Part shown: positions 1 to 9,842 of the stretch, piece by piece
Layout of the letters: the number at the start of each line of letters is the position of its first letter
How positions within the stretch are numbered: position 1 is the stretch's first letter
DNA from: Veillonella magna DSM 19857
GTDB lineage: Bacteria > Bacillota > Negativicutes > Veillonellales > Veillonellaceae
Assembly: GCF_000428745.1 (NCBI RefSeq)
Contig: NZ_KE386795.1
Location: 270,692-334,691 of the forward strand
Reading direction: 5' to 3'
Length of the DNA stretch: 64,000 bases
Made by a program: the position numbers and the translations under genes
The notes under the pieces: generated by a model
What the model was told of the DNA's origin: nothing
Database searches by the model: none
The model's input: the letters and a program-made list of their open reading frames with translations, nothing else

Positions 1-177
1 GAAGTGATACGATGGGCAGGACGCAGTGATTCGGTAGTAGTAAAAGCACTTATCGGTCCCGGCTTGTGGCTTCAGTACATGACAACGCGGGAGCCTGAAG
101 CCGATCAAATCGAAGTGGCTATTCGCGCGTTAGAAGCTGTGCGCCCGTCCGAAGAAGATGCCTACGAATATATATAA
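1..177 (+). CDS. DUF1385 (YqhQ-like) membrane protein, C-terminal end
   Basis: This is the last 58 codons of a gene that starts before the window. The tail includes LIGPGLWLQYMTTREPEADQ and ends in an acidic stretch before TAA. The GPGLW-LQ-TTREP pattern is what I recall from the C-terminus of DUF1385/YqhQ proteins, a family of integral membrane proteins of unsettled function that is common directly upstream of prfA/prmC in Firmicutes. The stop lies 24 nt before prfA, so the two are probably co-transcribed. No membrane segment is visible in this fragment, so the call rests on the tail motif and on position. Confidence 0.7.
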   Translation, partial: EVIRWAGRSDSVVVKALIGPGLWLQYMTTREPEADQIEVAIRALEAVRPSEEDAYEYI

Positions 178-201
178 ATAACCGAAAGGGGTAACGCACC
201 G

Positions 202-1287
202 ATGATGTTGGTGGATAAATTACAAGTAATAGAAGATAAATATATGGATTTGGAACAGCGCATTAGCGATCCGGAAGTGATTGCACGTCAACAGGAGTGG
301 CAAAAGCTGACGCGCCAGCATGCGGGGCTGACGGAAACGGTAGAAACGTTCCGTGAGTACAAAAAGGTGCTGACCGGAATTGACGAAGCGCTGGAAGTGT
401 TGGAAGATAAAAGCATGGATGAAGAATTTCGAGAAATGGCGCAGGAAGAACTTAAAGAGTTAAAAGAACGACGCCAGGAATTGGAAGATAAGCTTCATAT
501 CTTATTATTGCCTAAAGACCCGAATGATGATAAAAATGTTATCGTGGAAATTCGTGGCGGTGCAGGCGGTGACGAAGCAGCATTGTTTGCCGGTGATTTA
601 TTCCGTATGTATACTAAATATGCGGAAGCGCAAGGCTGGCGCTGCGGAATTATTGATGCTAACGAACCTGAATTGGGCGGTTTTAAGGAAGTCGTATTCT
701 CTGTTGATGGTGACAGCGCATACTCAAAATTAAAATTTGAAAGTGGTGTTCATCGTGTGCAGCGTGTACCGGAAACTGAATCGTCCGGTCGTATCCATAC
801 ATCGACGGTAACCGTGGCGGTATTGCCGGAAGCGGAAGACGTAGACGTAGAAATTAATGATAAAGATTTACAAATCGATACCTATTGTGCCAGTGGTGCC
901 GGCGGTCAGCACGTTAACCGTACGGAATCGGCAGTGCGTATTACGCATAAGCCGACGGGGATTGTTGTTGCCTGTCAGGACGAAAGGTCTCAATTAAAAA
1001 ATAAGGATAAAGCCATGCGCGTATTGCGTGCAAAATTACAGGATAAGGCGGAACAGGAAGCAGCGGCCAGCGTAGCTGCTGACAGAAAGAGCCAGGTGGG
1101 TACCGGCGATCGCAGCGAACGTATCCGCACATATAATTATCCGCAGGGGCGCGTAACGGATCACCGAATCAACTTAACTTTATATAAGCTGGATGCCGTA
1201 TTGAATGGGGATTTGGAAGAACTCATTCAAGCGTTGATTACCGCTGACCAAGCGGCAAAAATGCAGGAGGCAGATGCGAATGAATAA
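202..1287 (+). CDS. prfA: Peptide chain release factor 1
   Basis: RF1 recognises UAA and UAG in the ribosomal A site and triggers peptidyl-tRNA hydrolysis. The 361-residue length is normal. An N-terminal helical domain is followed by the decoding domain with the P-E-T tripeptide at about residues 190-192 (within [14 protein letters not shown]) and the GGQ loop at 234-236 ([10 protein letters not shown]). The PxT tripeptide separates RF1 from RF2, which has SPF. An AGGGG Shine-Dalgarno precedes adjacent ATG codons at 202 and 205, and either could be used. The 3' end overlaps prmC, whose product methylates the GGQ glutamine, so enzyme and substrate are translationally coupled. Confidence 0.97.
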   Translation: MMLVDKLQVIEDKYMDLEQRISDPEVIARQQEWQKLTRQHAGLTETVETFREYKKVLTGIDEALEVLEDKSMDEEFREMAQEELKELKERRQELEDKLHILLLPKDPNDDKNVIVEIRGGAGGDEAALFAGDLFRMYTKYAEAQGWRCGIIDANEPELGGFKEVVFSVDGDSAYSKLKFESGVHRVQRVPETESSGRIHTSTVTVAVLPEAEDVDVEINDKDLQIDTYCASGAGGQHVNRTESAVRITHKPTGIVVACQDERSQLKNKDKAMRVLRAKLQDKAEQEAAASVAADRKSQVGTGDRSERIRTYNYPQGRVTDHRINLTLYKLDAVLNGDLEELIQALITADQAAKMQEADANE

Positions 1288-2155
1288 GGAGCTGTGGACC
1301 ATCGGTCGCTTGCTCCAGTGGACGGAGCAGTATTTTCGCAACAAGGGGATTGAAAGCAGTCGCCTTGATGGGGAAGTGCTGCTTTCTCATATATTGGGGC
1401 AGGAACGAATTTACTTGTATGTCAATTACGACAAGCCGATGACTAAGGAAGAGTTGGATGCGTTCCGTCCTTTGGTGATGAAACGGGCGGAAGGATTGAG
1501 CGTAGCAGCCATTATTGGCAAAAAGGAATTTATGGGTCTCATGTTTAATGTATCTGAAGATGTGCTTATACCGCGTCCCGATACGGAAACATTGGTGGAA
1601 GATATACTGTCTCTTCTCGATAAGGATACGGAATACCGTTTACTCGACGTATGTACCGGTCCGGGAACTATTTTGTATAGCTTGTTGCATTATCTGCCTA
1701 AATCTACAGGTATGGGACTTGATATTTCGAAAAAAGCACTTCAAGTCGCAGCTACCAATCGACAGCAGTTGGAGTTAGAAGAACGTGCCAAGCTTTGTGT
1801 ATCCGATATGTTCGGTGCACTGCGCGAATTAGGGGGCTATGAAGAAAGCTTTGATGTTATCACATCGAATCCGCCGTATATACCGACGGCAGAGATTGCC
1901 ACACTATCCGAGGAGGTTAAACGAGAACCGATGATAGCCTTAGATGGCGGAGAAACGGGACTTGATTTTTATGATATACTGGTAAAAGAGGCAGCGCCGT
2001 ACATCAAAAGCGGTGGTTGGCTAGCTGTTGAAATCGGTTGCGGTCAAGAAAATAAGGTAGCCGATATGGCAGCGGCAACCGGCTATTATAGTGACCCCGT
2101 ATATAACCGAGATATCGCCGGTATTATCAGGGAGTTACGGTGGCAGCGCCTGTAA
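1280..2155 (+). CDS. prmC: Release factor glutamine N5-methyltransferase
   Basis: This SAM-dependent enzyme methylates the GGQ glutamine of RF1 and RF2. Visible features are an N-terminal helical substrate-binding region, [15 protein letters not shown] at about 90-105, the SAM loop LLDVCTGPG and the catalytic NPPYIP. The SAM loop reads CTGPG rather than the usual GTGSG, a modest deviation. An earlier in-frame ATG at 1274 lies only 3 nt from the AGGAGG at 1265-1270, whereas ATG 1280 lies 9 nt away, so I choose 1280. The start falls inside the end of prfA (8-nt overlap), implying coupled translation. Confidence 0.93.
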   Translation: MNKELWTIGRLLQWTEQYFRNKGIESSRLDGEVLLSHILGQERIYLYVNYDKPMTKEELDAFRPLVMKRAEGLSVAAIIGKKEFMGLMFNVSEDVLIPRPDTETLVEDILSLLDKDTEYRLLDVCTGPGTILYSLLHYLPKSTGMGLDISKKALQVAATNRQQLELEERAKLCVSDMFGALRELGGYEESFDVITSNPPYIPTAEIATLSEEVKREPMIALDGGETGLDFYDILVKEAAPYIKSGGWLAVEIGCGQENKVADMAAATGYYSDPVYNRDIAGIIRELRWQRL

Positions 2156-2179
2156 TATGAATTAAAGAAGGTGAGAGAG

Positions 2180-3250
2180 TTGAAAACTCGAATATACACA
2201 GATCCGACGGCACAGGAATTGGCATCCTTAGGAGAGCAGCTCAGGCAAGGTGCCTTGGTAGCCATTCCTACGGAAACCGTATATGGATTAGGTGCTAACG
2301 GACTGGATGCCGAGGCAATGGCGCGCATTTATGAAGCAAAAGGACGACCTTCGGATAATCCGTTAATTCTTCATGTCCCCGACAGCGAAGCTGTACGACC
2401 CTTGGTGAAGAATATCCCGGCGATAGCGCAAACACTGATGGATACATTTTGGCCGGGACCGCTGACGATTACGATGCCAAAATCGGATATAGTACCGGAT
2501 AAGGCAACGGGGGGATTACCGAATGTTGCTTTGCGCTGTCCGGATCATACCTTGTGTAGAGAATTTTTGCGAGCTGCCGGTGTACCGGTGGCAGCACCGA
2601 GCGCTAACATATCCGGCCGTCCCAGTCCGACAACGGCTGAAGATGTGTACCATGATATGAATGGTAAAATTGAAGCAATTATCAATGCAGGTCCATGTAC
2701 TATCGGTGTAGAATCTACTGTTGTGGAATGCAATGAAGACGGAGTAACTATTTTGCGTCCCGGCGGTATTACGGAAGAAATGCTGGCTAAGGTTGTCGGT
2801 ACGGTTCGCTACGATGCGGCTTTGGTCGGTGCCAATACGATACCGAAAGCGCCGGGCATGAAGTACAAGCATTATGCACCGGATGCGGCGATGACTACGT
2901 ATGTGGGAAATGTCGATGCCGTTGTGCAGGCTATCGTAGATCAATTAAAAACTATAGCACCGTCAACGTCCGCAACCGATAAGACGAAGGTGGGCTTATT
3001 GATAAGCGAACAATGTTGGCAACGGATGAAGTCACAAGTAGCGACAATGGATCTTGCCGTAAAAGCAATAACTTACGACAGCAAGGAACCGGCGCAATCA
3101 CTGGCTAAGGAGTTATATAGCAGTTTATTACGATTCAATGAATGGAATGCTGATGTGATTATCGCGGAAGGTGTATCTCCGGCAGGCTTGGGAACAGCTG
3201 TTATGAATCGTATGGATAAAGCCAGTGCCCATCGGGTTATTCGTGTATAA
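2180..3250 (+). CDS. ywlC: L-threonylcarbamoyladenylate synthase (Sua5/YwlC type)
   Basis: The enzyme makes threonylcarbamoyl-AMP from threonine, bicarbonate and ATP, the first step of t6A37 modification of ANN-decoding tRNAs. The N-terminal YrdC domain shows IPTETVYGLG, the KGRPSDNPLI motif and SANISGRPSPT. A C-terminal Sua5 domain follows the linker PKAPGMKYKHYAP. At about 356 residues it is the long Sua5 form rather than the short TsaC form. A GTG at 2171 is in frame, but the AAAGAAGG just before it is better spaced (8 nt) for TTG 2180. It sits in the conserved Firmicute order prfA-prmC-ywlC-ywlE-rpiB. Confidence 0.93.
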   Translation: MKTRIYTDPTAQELASLGEQLRQGALVAIPTETVYGLGANGLDAEAMARIYEAKGRPSDNPLILHVPDSEAVRPLVKNIPAIAQTLMDTFWPGPLTITMPKSDIVPDKATGGLPNVALRCPDHTLCREFLRAAGVPVAAPSANISGRPSPTTAEDVYHDMNGKIEAIINAGPCTIGVESTVVECNEDGVTILRPGGITEEMLAKVVGTVRYDAALVGANTIPKAPGMKYKHYAPDAAMTTYVGNVDAVVQAIVDQLKTIAPSTSATDKTKVGLLISEQCWQRMKSQVATMDLAVKAITYDSKEPAQSLAKELYSSLLRFNEWNADVIIAEGVSPAGLGTAVMNRMDKASAHRVIRV

Positions 3251-3321
3251 CCGATGATTACTTACGAGAACATTACTTACGAGAACAGAAGTAACAATAC
3301 TAGCAAAAAGAGGTAAGAAGA

Positions 3322-3762
3322 ATGAACGTATTATTTGTATGTACCGGCAACACATGTCGGAGCCCTATGGCGGAAGGATTATTCAGAGCCATTAACGAAG
3401 CCAAACATGAAAATCATTTGGCATTGTCTGCCGGATTATTTACAGCGCCGGGTGCGGAACCGACACCGAATGCTGTTAAAGCAGTGGCAGCTGACGTGGA
3501 TATTTCCGAGCACAGATCGCGTGCGGTATCGCCTAAGTTTATCGATGCCGCAGATGTGGTCATTGGCATGACTACGGATCACAAAAATGTATTGCTTCGT
3601 CAATATCCGTTCGATAAGGATAAGATTTTTACACTGGGTGAATGGGCCGGTACCAATGAAGAGGTAGAGGATCCGTTTGGTCAGGATCAAAGTGTATATG
3701 ATGCGTGTGCTGCTCAAATCAAACAATTATTAGAAAAAGGATGGACTAAGTTAGAGAAATAA
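3322..3762 (+). CDS. ywlE: Low-molecular-weight phosphatase, probable protein-arginine phosphatase
   Basis: This is a 146-residue LMW-PTP fold protein with the nucleophilic P-loop C7-TGNTC-R13 at its N-terminus and the general-acid motif DPFG near residue 119. The third variable loop residue is threonine (Thr11). In Bacillus YwlE this threonine favours phospho-arginine over phospho-tyrosine, so an arginine-phosphatase role is inferred from that residue and from the ywlC-ywlE-rpiB gene order. AAAGAGG lies upstream of the ATG. No arginine kinase (McsB) is visible in this window, so the substrate assignment stays tentative. Confidence 0.88.
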   Translation: MNVLFVCTGNTCRSPMAEGLFRAINEAKHENHLALSAGLFTAPGAEPTPNAVKAVAADVDISEHRSRAVSPKFIDAADVVIGMTTDHKNVLLRQYPFDKDKIFTLGEWAGTNEEVEDPFGQDQSVYDACAAQIKQLLEKGWTKLEK

Positions 3763-3778
3763 CGGATAATAGGAATGA

Positions 3779-3825
3779 GGTACGATACATGGATTGTACC
3801 GAATAGGTAGAGCGAATCGATTCGC
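3779..3825. promoter_or_regulatory. Two small palindromes ahead of rpiB
   Basis: The 76-nt gap before rpiB contains a GGTAC/GTACC stem (3779-3783 with 3796-3800) and a perfect 14-bp palindrome GCGAATCGATTCGC at 3812-3825, just upstream of the rpiB ribosome-binding site. They could be an operator or a small RNA fold. No regulator or function can be named from the sequence. Confidence 0.4.
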
Positions 3826-3838
3826 ACGGGAGGTATAC

Positions 3839-4276
3839 ATGAAAATCGCATTAGGCGCCGATCATGGCGGGATTCATCTGAAAGAAACCATTAAGACTTT
3901 TTTAACGGAACAAGGTTTTGAAGTAACCGACTTTGGTACTCATTCCGAAGAATCCGTTGATTATCCGGATATTGCCGAACCGGTAGCAAAAGCAGTGGCA
4001 GCCGGTGAATATGACCGCGGTATTTTGATTTGCGGCACAGGTATCGGTATAGGCATTGCTGCCAATAAAGTAAAGGGAATACGTGCAGCATTATGTCATG
4101 ATTGCTTTTCGGCAAAGGCATCGCGTGAGCACAATGATGCTAATATTTTGACCATGGGTGAACGCGTTATAGGACCCGGCTTAGCCCTGAGTATTGTGGA
4201 TATTTGGGTACACACCGAATTTAGCGGTGGACGTCATGCAAGACGGGTAGCCAAAATTACTAATTTAGAGGTATAA
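3839..4276 (+). CDS. rpiB: Ribose-5-phosphate isomerase B
   Basis: RpiB interconverts ribulose-5-phosphate and ribose-5-phosphate in the pentose phosphate pathway. The 145-residue protein has the family N-terminus GADHGG, the DFG-YPD segment, and the active-site loop ICGTGIGIGIAANK carrying the catalytic cysteine, followed by the HDCFSAKASREHNDAN helix. The start at 3839 follows GGGAGG; an upstream GTG at 3794 in the same frame adds 15 residues that do not resemble the family. It lies between ywlE and glyA, as in other Firmicutes. Confidence 0.95.
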   Translation: MKIALGADHGGIHLKETIKTFLTEQGFEVTDFGTHSEESVDYPDIAEPVAKAVAAGEYDRGILICGTGIGIGIAANKVKGIRAALCHDCFSAKASREHNDANILTMGERVIGPGLALSIVDIWVHTEFSGGRHARRVAKITNLEV

Positions 4277-4330
4277 TAGGTAAAATATTCAAATTAGAAT
4301 ATAAGTAACAGGGTAAGTAGGAGGTTACGT

Positions 4331-5563
4331 ATGGAAACATTACAGAAGCGCGATCCTGAAATTGCAAAAATGATTGAGATGGAATTAGGTCGCCAACGCA
4401 ATAAGTTGGAAATGATTGCATCTGAAAACTTTGTATCCAAAGCGGTTATGGAAGCACAGGGTAGCGTACTGACGAACAAGTATGCGGAAGGGTATTCCGG
4501 TAAACGGTATTACGGTGGTTGTGAATATGTTGACATGGTAGAAACCTTAGCCATCGAACGCGCTAAAAAATTGTTTGGTGCCGATCATGTGAACGTGCAG
4601 CCTCATTCCGGTTCCCAGGCTAATTTTGGTGTGTACTTCGCGCTACTAAAACCGGGTGACACCATTATGGGTATGAACTTGTCCCACGGTGGTCACCTTA
4701 CACATGGATCGCCGGTTAATATTTCCGGTACGTATTTTAATATCGTTCCTTACGGTGTAGATGAAACGACACAGGAAATCGATTATGATGAAATGCGTCG
4801 TATTGCCTTGGAAACAAAACCTAAACTAATTATCGGTGGCGGCAGTGCCTATTCCCGCATTATCGATTTCAAGAAAATGGCCGATATCGCTCATGAAGTA
4901 GATGCTATTTTCATGGTTGACATGGCTCATTTTGCCGGCTTGGTAGCTGCCGGTCTTCATCCAAACCCGGTAGAATATGCAGATGTTGTTACTACAACTA
5001 CGCATAAAACATTGCGCGGACCGCGCGGTGGCATGATTATGTGTAAGGAAAAATATGCGAAAGCGATTGATAAAGCAATCTTCCCCGGAATTCAGGGCGG
5101 CCCGCTTATGCATGTTATTGCTGCTAAAGCCGTTGCTTTCGGTGAAGCATTGCAGCCGGAATTTAAAGTGTATGCACAGCAGATTATTACTAACGCTAAA
5201 GTATTGGCACAGGCATTGGCTGATTACGGCTTCACTATTGTATCCGGCGGTACCGATACGCATGTTATGCTCGTAGATGTGCGTAACACAGGCCTTACCG
5301 GTAAGGAAGCCGAACATCTTCTCGATGAAGTAGGCATTACCTGCAATAAGAATACGATTCCTTTCGATCCTGCCAGCCCGTTTGTTACCAGCGGTATTCG
5401 CTTGGGCACACCGGCATTGACCAGTCGTGGACTTAAGGAAGACGATATGAAAGAAATTGCCGCAATTATTGATTTGGTCTTGCATAATCCTGAAGATACG
5501 GCTAAACTGGAAGAAGCGCGCAAACGCGTAGCCGTGCTTTGTGAAACCTATCCGTTGTATTAA
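4331..5563 (+). CDS. glyA: Serine hydroxymethyltransferase
   Basis: This PLP enzyme converts serine and tetrahydrofolate to glycine and 5,10-methylene-THF, the main source of one-carbon units. The 410-residue length is typical. The PLP lysine is K226 in [29 protein letters not shown] and [14 protein letters not shown] are the expected N-terminal signatures. AGGAGG precedes the ATG. It is followed 60 nt later by upp, the standard Firmicute arrangement. Confidence 0.97.
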   Translation: METLQKRDPEIAKMIEMELGRQRNKLEMIASENFVSKAVMEAQGSVLTNKYAEGYSGKRYYGGCEYVDMVETLAIERAKKLFGADHVNVQPHSGSQANFGVYFALLKPGDTIMGMNLSHGGHLTHGSPVNISGTYFNIVPYGVDETTQEIDYDEMRRIALETKPKLIIGGGSAYSRIIDFKKMADIAHEVDAIFMVDMAHFAGLVAAGLHPNPVEYADVVTTTTHKTLRGPRGGMIMCKEKYAKAIDKAIFPGIQGGPLMHVIAAKAVAFGEALQPEFKVYAQQIITNAKVLAQALADYGFTIVSGGTDTHVMLVDVRNTGLTGKEAEHLLDEVGITCNKNTIPFDPASPFVTSGIRLGTPALTSRGLKEDDMKEIAAIIDLVLHNPEDTAKLEEARKRVAVLCETYPLY

Positions 5564-5587
5564 TCGGCGGGAGTGACGAGTGCATAA

Positions 5588-6250
<663 letters not shown>

Positions 6251-6275
6251 TATATAGTGTAAACTATTTATAGGG

Positions 6276-6316
6276 AAAGACCGTTTCTGGTGTTCAACAG
6301 AGACGGTCTTTTTAAT
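6276..6316 (+). terminator. Intrinsic terminator after upp
   Basis: AAAGACCGTTTCTG pairs with CAGAGACGGTCTTT (one G-T pair) around an 8-nt loop and is followed by TTTTTAATTTT. It separates the upp transcript from the cggR promoter. Confidence 0.88.
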
Positions 6317-6323
6317 TTTACGC

Positions 6324-6352
6324 TTTACAGCTTGCACATAATAAGATACAAT
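6324..6352 (+). promoter_or_regulatory. Sigma-A type promoter for cggR-gap operon
   Basis: TTTACA (6324-6329), a 17-nt spacer and TACAAT (6347-6352) match the housekeeping consensus. Transcription would start near 6359, placing the candidate CggR operator about 25 nt downstream of the start, the geometry known from Bacillus subtilis. Confidence 0.6.
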
Positions 6353-6381
6353 AGCCATGTAAGTTGTTTTTTTAATTTCGG

Positions 6382-6417
6382 TGGGACGCAAATTGCTCCT
6401 GTGGGACGAAAAGAGGT
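6382..6417 (+). promoter_or_regulatory. Candidate CggR operator (two 20-nt repeats)
   Basis: TGGGACG occurs at 6382-6388 and again at 6402-6408, exactly 20 nt (two helical turns) apart. The Bacillus CggR operator is two direct repeats of a CGGGAC-N6-TGTC unit with a 20-nt period. Here the GGGAC half is kept in both repeats and the first TGTC half reads TGCT, while the second is not recognisable. It lies between promoter and start codon, so bound CggR would act as a roadblock. Confidence 0.5.
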
Positions 6418-6422
6418 GTGGA

Positions 6423-7445
6423 ATGAAAGAGTTATCGGAAGTGTATCAACGCATAGCACCGGAGCTAATGCGTGTAGTGGAAGAACGATATGTACTTTTA
6501 AACCATATTTCTTATGCGCAACCTGTAGGTCGTCGTATGTTGGCGGGCCTTAGCAAGCTATCGGAGCGTGTAGTACGATCACATGTGGAAATCATGAAGG
6601 ACAATGGTTTGATTGATTTTACGCAGCAAGGAATGATGCTAACCGACGAAGGTAAAGAGTTGCTCCCCAAACTTACAGTATCATTGCAGGAAATGAATAA
6701 AATCGGCGAACTGGAAGAAGCGTTACGCGAGGCGCTATGTATCGACAGAGTCATTATTACCGGAACGACCGGTGAAGCAGCGACAGATCGAAAAGAGTTG
6801 GGCTTTCATGCGTCCAAGCTTTTGCAAGACGTAGTTACGCCGGGGGCTGTTATCGCCGTCAGTGGCGGCAGTACAATGGCTGCAGTGGCGGAGGCGTTAC
6901 CTGTAAAGCGTGTAAAACCGATTGTAATTCCCGCGCGTGGCGGTATCGGCGAACGTGTTGAGTATCAGGCGAATGTGATTGCATCCGTTATGGCAGATAA
7001 ACTTCAAGGTATTTATAAGATGCTTCACCTGCCGGATGGTTTGACAAAGGAGTCATTGGCCATTCTTACAACGATGGAGCCTCAAATTAAAGAGATTATG
7101 GAGTTGGCAGCTCGTACCGATGTATTGATGTTTGGTATAGGCGAAGCTATTCACATGGCCGAGCAGCGTCACATCAGTGATGCCCAACGTGAGGACCTAC
7201 GGAGAAAGCGCGCTGTTGGGGAAGCCTTGGGATATTATTGTGATATAGACGGGACCATCGTTTACGCTACAAATAATGTAGGTATCGACTTTGCCGACAT
7301 CGGACGTATTGCACATGTCATTGCCGTAGCCGGCGGCGCGGTAAAGGCACGAGCTATTATCGGTGTGATGCGTGCCTGCCACAGAGGTACGCTGATTATT
7401 GATGAAGCGGCAGCAGAAGCTATGATGGCTTTGTTGCGTCGATGA
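6423..7445 (+). CDS. cggR: Central glycolytic genes regulator (SorC/DeoR family)
   Basis: This 340-residue repressor of the gap operon has an N-terminal winged helix (about residues 20-75, including GRRMLAGLSKLSERVVRSHVE) and a SorC-type effector domain (ISGGSTMAAVAE-like segment VSGGSTMAAVAEAL, then GGIGERVEYQAN and FGIGEA). In Bacillus, fructose-1,6-bisphosphate binding to this domain releases DNA. In-frame GTG 6381 lies upstream but would place the operator inside the coding region; ATG 6423 with AGAGGTG before it is preferred. It is the first gene of a six-gene lower-glycolysis operon. Confidence 0.92.
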   Translation: MKELSEVYQRIAPELMRVVEERYVLLNHISYAQPVGRRMLAGLSKLSERVVRSHVEIMKDNGLIDFTQQGMMLTDEGKELLPKLTVSLQEMNKIGELEEALREALCIDRVIITGTTGEAATDRKELGFHASKLLQDVVTPGAVIAVSGGSTMAAVAEALPVKRVKPIVIPARGGIGERVEYQANVIASVMADKLQGIYKMLHLPDGLTKESLAILTTMEPQIKEIMELAARTDVLMFGIGEAIHMAEQRHISDAQREDLRRKRAVGEALGYYCDIDGTIVYATNNVGIDFADIGRIAHVIAVAGGAVKARAIIGVMRACHRGTLIIDEAAAEAMMALLRR

Positions 7446-7559
7446 GGAAAAGCCCGTAATCATCGTGGTTTTATTACGACGTAATGTTAATTACAGCTAT
7501 ATGATGTAAGATAGATTATTTTAGTGCTTGTGTGAAGGTAACAGTAGGAGGAAAAAAGC

Positions 7560-8567
7560 ATGGCAGTGAAAATTGGTATTAATGGATTTGGTCGTATCGG
7601 TAAGTGTGTAATGCGTGCAGCATTGCAAAATCCTGATGTAGAAGTAGTGGCAATCAATGACGTAGGCGATATTCAGGGCTCTGCGTTGATGCTGAAGCAT
7701 GACTCCGTTCACGGCATCTTGCCGAATGATATCCATGTAGAAGATGATCACTTGGTAATCGACGGCAAAAAAGTTACTGTTTTCCATGACCGCAATCCGA
7801 AAAACTTGGATTGGAACGGTGCCGGTGTAGAAATTGTTGTTGAATGTACCGGTAAATTCCGTACGGCCGAAGAAGCAGGCGCACACTTAGGTGGATCCGT
7901 AAAGAAAGTTATCATTTCCGCTCCGGCAAAGAACGAAGATATCACCATTGTTATGGGGGTAAATGAAAACATGTACGATCCGGCTAAGCACACGATTATT
8001 TCCAATGCAAGCTGTACGACAAACTGCTTGGCACCGTTTGCTAAAGTATTGCATGAAAAATTCGGTATTAAACGCGGATTGATGACGACTATTCATTCGT
8101 ACACTAATGACCAACGTATTCTCGACACACCGCATAAAGATTTGCGCCGTGCTCGTGCTGCGGCTTTATCCATTATTCCGACAACGACCGGTGCAGCTAA
8201 AGCGGTTGCGAAAGTATTGCCGGACTTGGAAGGCAAGTTGAACGGTTTCGCTTTGCGTGTACCGACACCAAACGTGTCTATCACCGATTTGGTTGCTGAA
8301 CTGGAAGTAACAGCAACGAAGGAAGAAATCAATGATGCTTTCCGCGAAGCAGCACAAGGTTCTTTGAAAGGCATCTTGGGCGTATCCGATTTACCGTTAG
8401 TATCCTGTGATTTCAACGGTGATCCGCGCAGCTCTATTGTTGACGCTGATTTGACGATGACAATGGATGGCAATATGGTTAAGGTTGTTTCCTGGTACGA
8501 TAACGAATGGGGCTACTCTATGCGCATGGTAGACTTAGCTGCGTACATCGGCAAGAAAGGTTTATAA
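7560..8567 (+). CDS. gap: Glyceraldehyde-3-phosphate dehydrogenase, type I
   Basis: This glycolytic enzyme converts glyceraldehyde-3-phosphate to 1,3-bisphosphoglycerate. The 335-residue protein has the Rossmann start INGFGRIGK, an AIND dinucleotide-binding segment, catalytic Cys152 in SNASCTTNCLAP, and the C-terminal YDNEWGYSMRM. The AGGAGG Shine-Dalgarno is strong. It follows cggR by 114 nt, and a hairpin terminator or attenuator follows the stop, as expected for a gene expressed more than its downstream neighbours. Confidence 0.97.
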   Translation: MAVKIGINGFGRIGKCVMRAALQNPDVEVVAINDVGDIQGSALMLKHDSVHGILPNDIHVEDDHLVIDGKKVTVFHDRNPKNLDWNGAGVEIVVECTGKFRTAEEAGAHLGGSVKKVIISAPAKNEDITIVMGVNENMYDPAKHTIISNASCTTNCLAPFAKVLHEKFGIKRGLMTTIHSYTNDQRILDTPHKDLRRARAAALSIIPTTTGAAKAVAKVLPDLEGKLNGFALRVPTPNVSITDLVAELEVTATKEEINDAFREAAQGSLKGILGVSDLPLVSCDFNGDPRSSIVDADLTMTMDGNMVKVVSWYDNEWGYSMRMVDLAAYIGKKGL

Positions 8568-8574
8568 TACGACG

Positions 8575-8601
8575 GGGGACTACTGGGTAGTCCCCTTATT
8601 T
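8575..8601 (+). terminator. Terminator/attenuator between gap and pgk
   Basis: GGGGACTAC pairs perfectly with GTAGTCCCC around a 3-nt loop and is followed by TTATTTT. Since pgk through eno follow on the same strand without an obvious new promoter, partial termination setting gap above pgk is likely. Confidence 0.8.
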
Positions 8602-8604
8602 TAT

Positions 8605-8648
8605 CTGTACATATTGGGAAGCAATTCTGTATATATTGGGAGGCACTC
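8605..8648 (+). repeat. Duplicated 22-nt segment including the pgk RBS
   Basis: Two consecutive 22-nt units (8605-8626 and 8627-8648) share CTGTAYATATTGGGARGC. The second supplies the GGGAGG for pgk and ends directly at its ATG. The first carries GGGAAG and precedes no start codon. Confidence 0.75.
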
Positions 8649-9824
8649 ATGAAAAAAACATTGGAATCTATTGATGTAACCGGTAAACGTGTGTTTGTAC
8701 GAGTTGATTTTAACGTGCCGTTGAAAGATGGTGTTATTACGGATGATACGCGTATTCGGGCTACCTTACCTACATTGCGCTATTTACTCGATCATAAAGC
8801 AAAAATTATTTTAGCATCCCACTTGGGTCGACCGAAGGGGGAACGTAAGCCTGAATTTTCCTTGCGTCCTTGTGCAGCGCGTCTATCCGAATTGTTAGGT
8901 GTGCCGGTGGCATTTGCCGATGATTGCATCGGTGATGCAGCAGAACGCGCGGTGGCTGCCTTGAAAGAAGGAGACATCGTTTTACTGGAAAATCTCCGCT
9001 ATCATAAAGAAGAGGAAAAGAATGTGCCGGAATTTGCCGAAGCTTTGGCAAAGTTAGCCGAAGTAGGTATTAACGATGCATTCGGTGTATCCCATCGTGC
9101 GCATGCTTCCGTAGAAGGCATTACTAAATTCTTGCCCATGGTAGCCGGCTATCTTCTGGAAAAAGAAATTAATTATATCGGTGGTGCCGTATCCAATCCG
9201 CAGCACCCCTTTGCAGCTATCATCGGCGGCGCTAAGGTAAGTGATAAAATTGAAGTTATTTCTAATTTATTACCTAAGGTAGATGTATTGATTATCGGTG
9301 GCGGTATGGCCAATACTTTTATCGCCGCTAAGGGATATCCGACGGGAACTTCTCTCGTAGAAGCCGATAAGATTGAATTGGCCGCCTCCTTGATTAAAGA
9401 AGCGAAGGCACAAGGAACTAATTTATTATTGCCGACAGACTTTGTTGTAGCCGATGCATTCTCAAATGATGCTCAGCATAAAGTTGTTCCGGCAGACGGT
9501 ATCGAAGATGGCTGGATGGCACTTGATATCGGGCCGGCATCGCGTAAAGCCTTTGCCGATGCATTAGCTCCGATGAAGCTTATTGTATGGAACGGACCTA
9601 TGGGCGTATTTGAAATGGACAATTTTGCGGAAGGCACCAATGCGGTGGCTAAAGCAGTTGCTGCTTCCACAGGAACGACTATCGTCGGTGGCGGTGATTC
9701 GGTAGCTGCCGTAGAAAAGACGGGAGTAGCCGACAAGATTTCTCATATTTCCACAGGTGGCGGTGCTTCCTTGGAATATCTGGAAGGCAAGGCATTGCCG
9801 GGCATCGAAGCATTGGCTGAATAA
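8649..9824 (+). CDS. pgk: Phosphoglycerate kinase
   Basis: PGK makes ATP from 1,3-bisphosphoglycerate. The 391-residue length is normal. The signature [14 protein letters not shown] at residues 15-28 binds substrate, SHLGRPKG follows, and [11 protein letters not shown] near residue 345 is the C-terminal nucleotide-site loop. It lies between gap and tpiA (18-nt gap), with its own duplicated ribosome-binding segment. Confidence 0.97.
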   Translation: MKKTLESIDVTGKRVFVRVDFNVPLKDGVITDDTRIRATLPTLRYLLDHKAKIILASHLGRPKGERKPEFSLRPCAARLSELLGVPVAFADDCIGDAAERAVAALKEGDIVLLENLRYHKEEEKNVPEFAEALAKLAEVGINDAFGVSHRAHASVEGITKFLPMVAGYLLEKEINYIGGAVSNPQHPFAAIIGGAKVSDKIEVISNLLPKVDVLIIGGGMANTFIAAKGYPTGTSLVEADKIELAASLIKEAKAQGTNLLLPTDFVVADAFSNDAQHKVVPADGIEDGWMALDIGPASRKAFADALAPMKLIVWNGPMGVFEMDNFAEGTNAVAKAVAASTGTTIVGGGDSVAAVEKTGVADKISHISTGGGASLEYLEGKALPGIEALAE

Positions 9825-9842
9825 AATAGAGGAGGCATTTCT

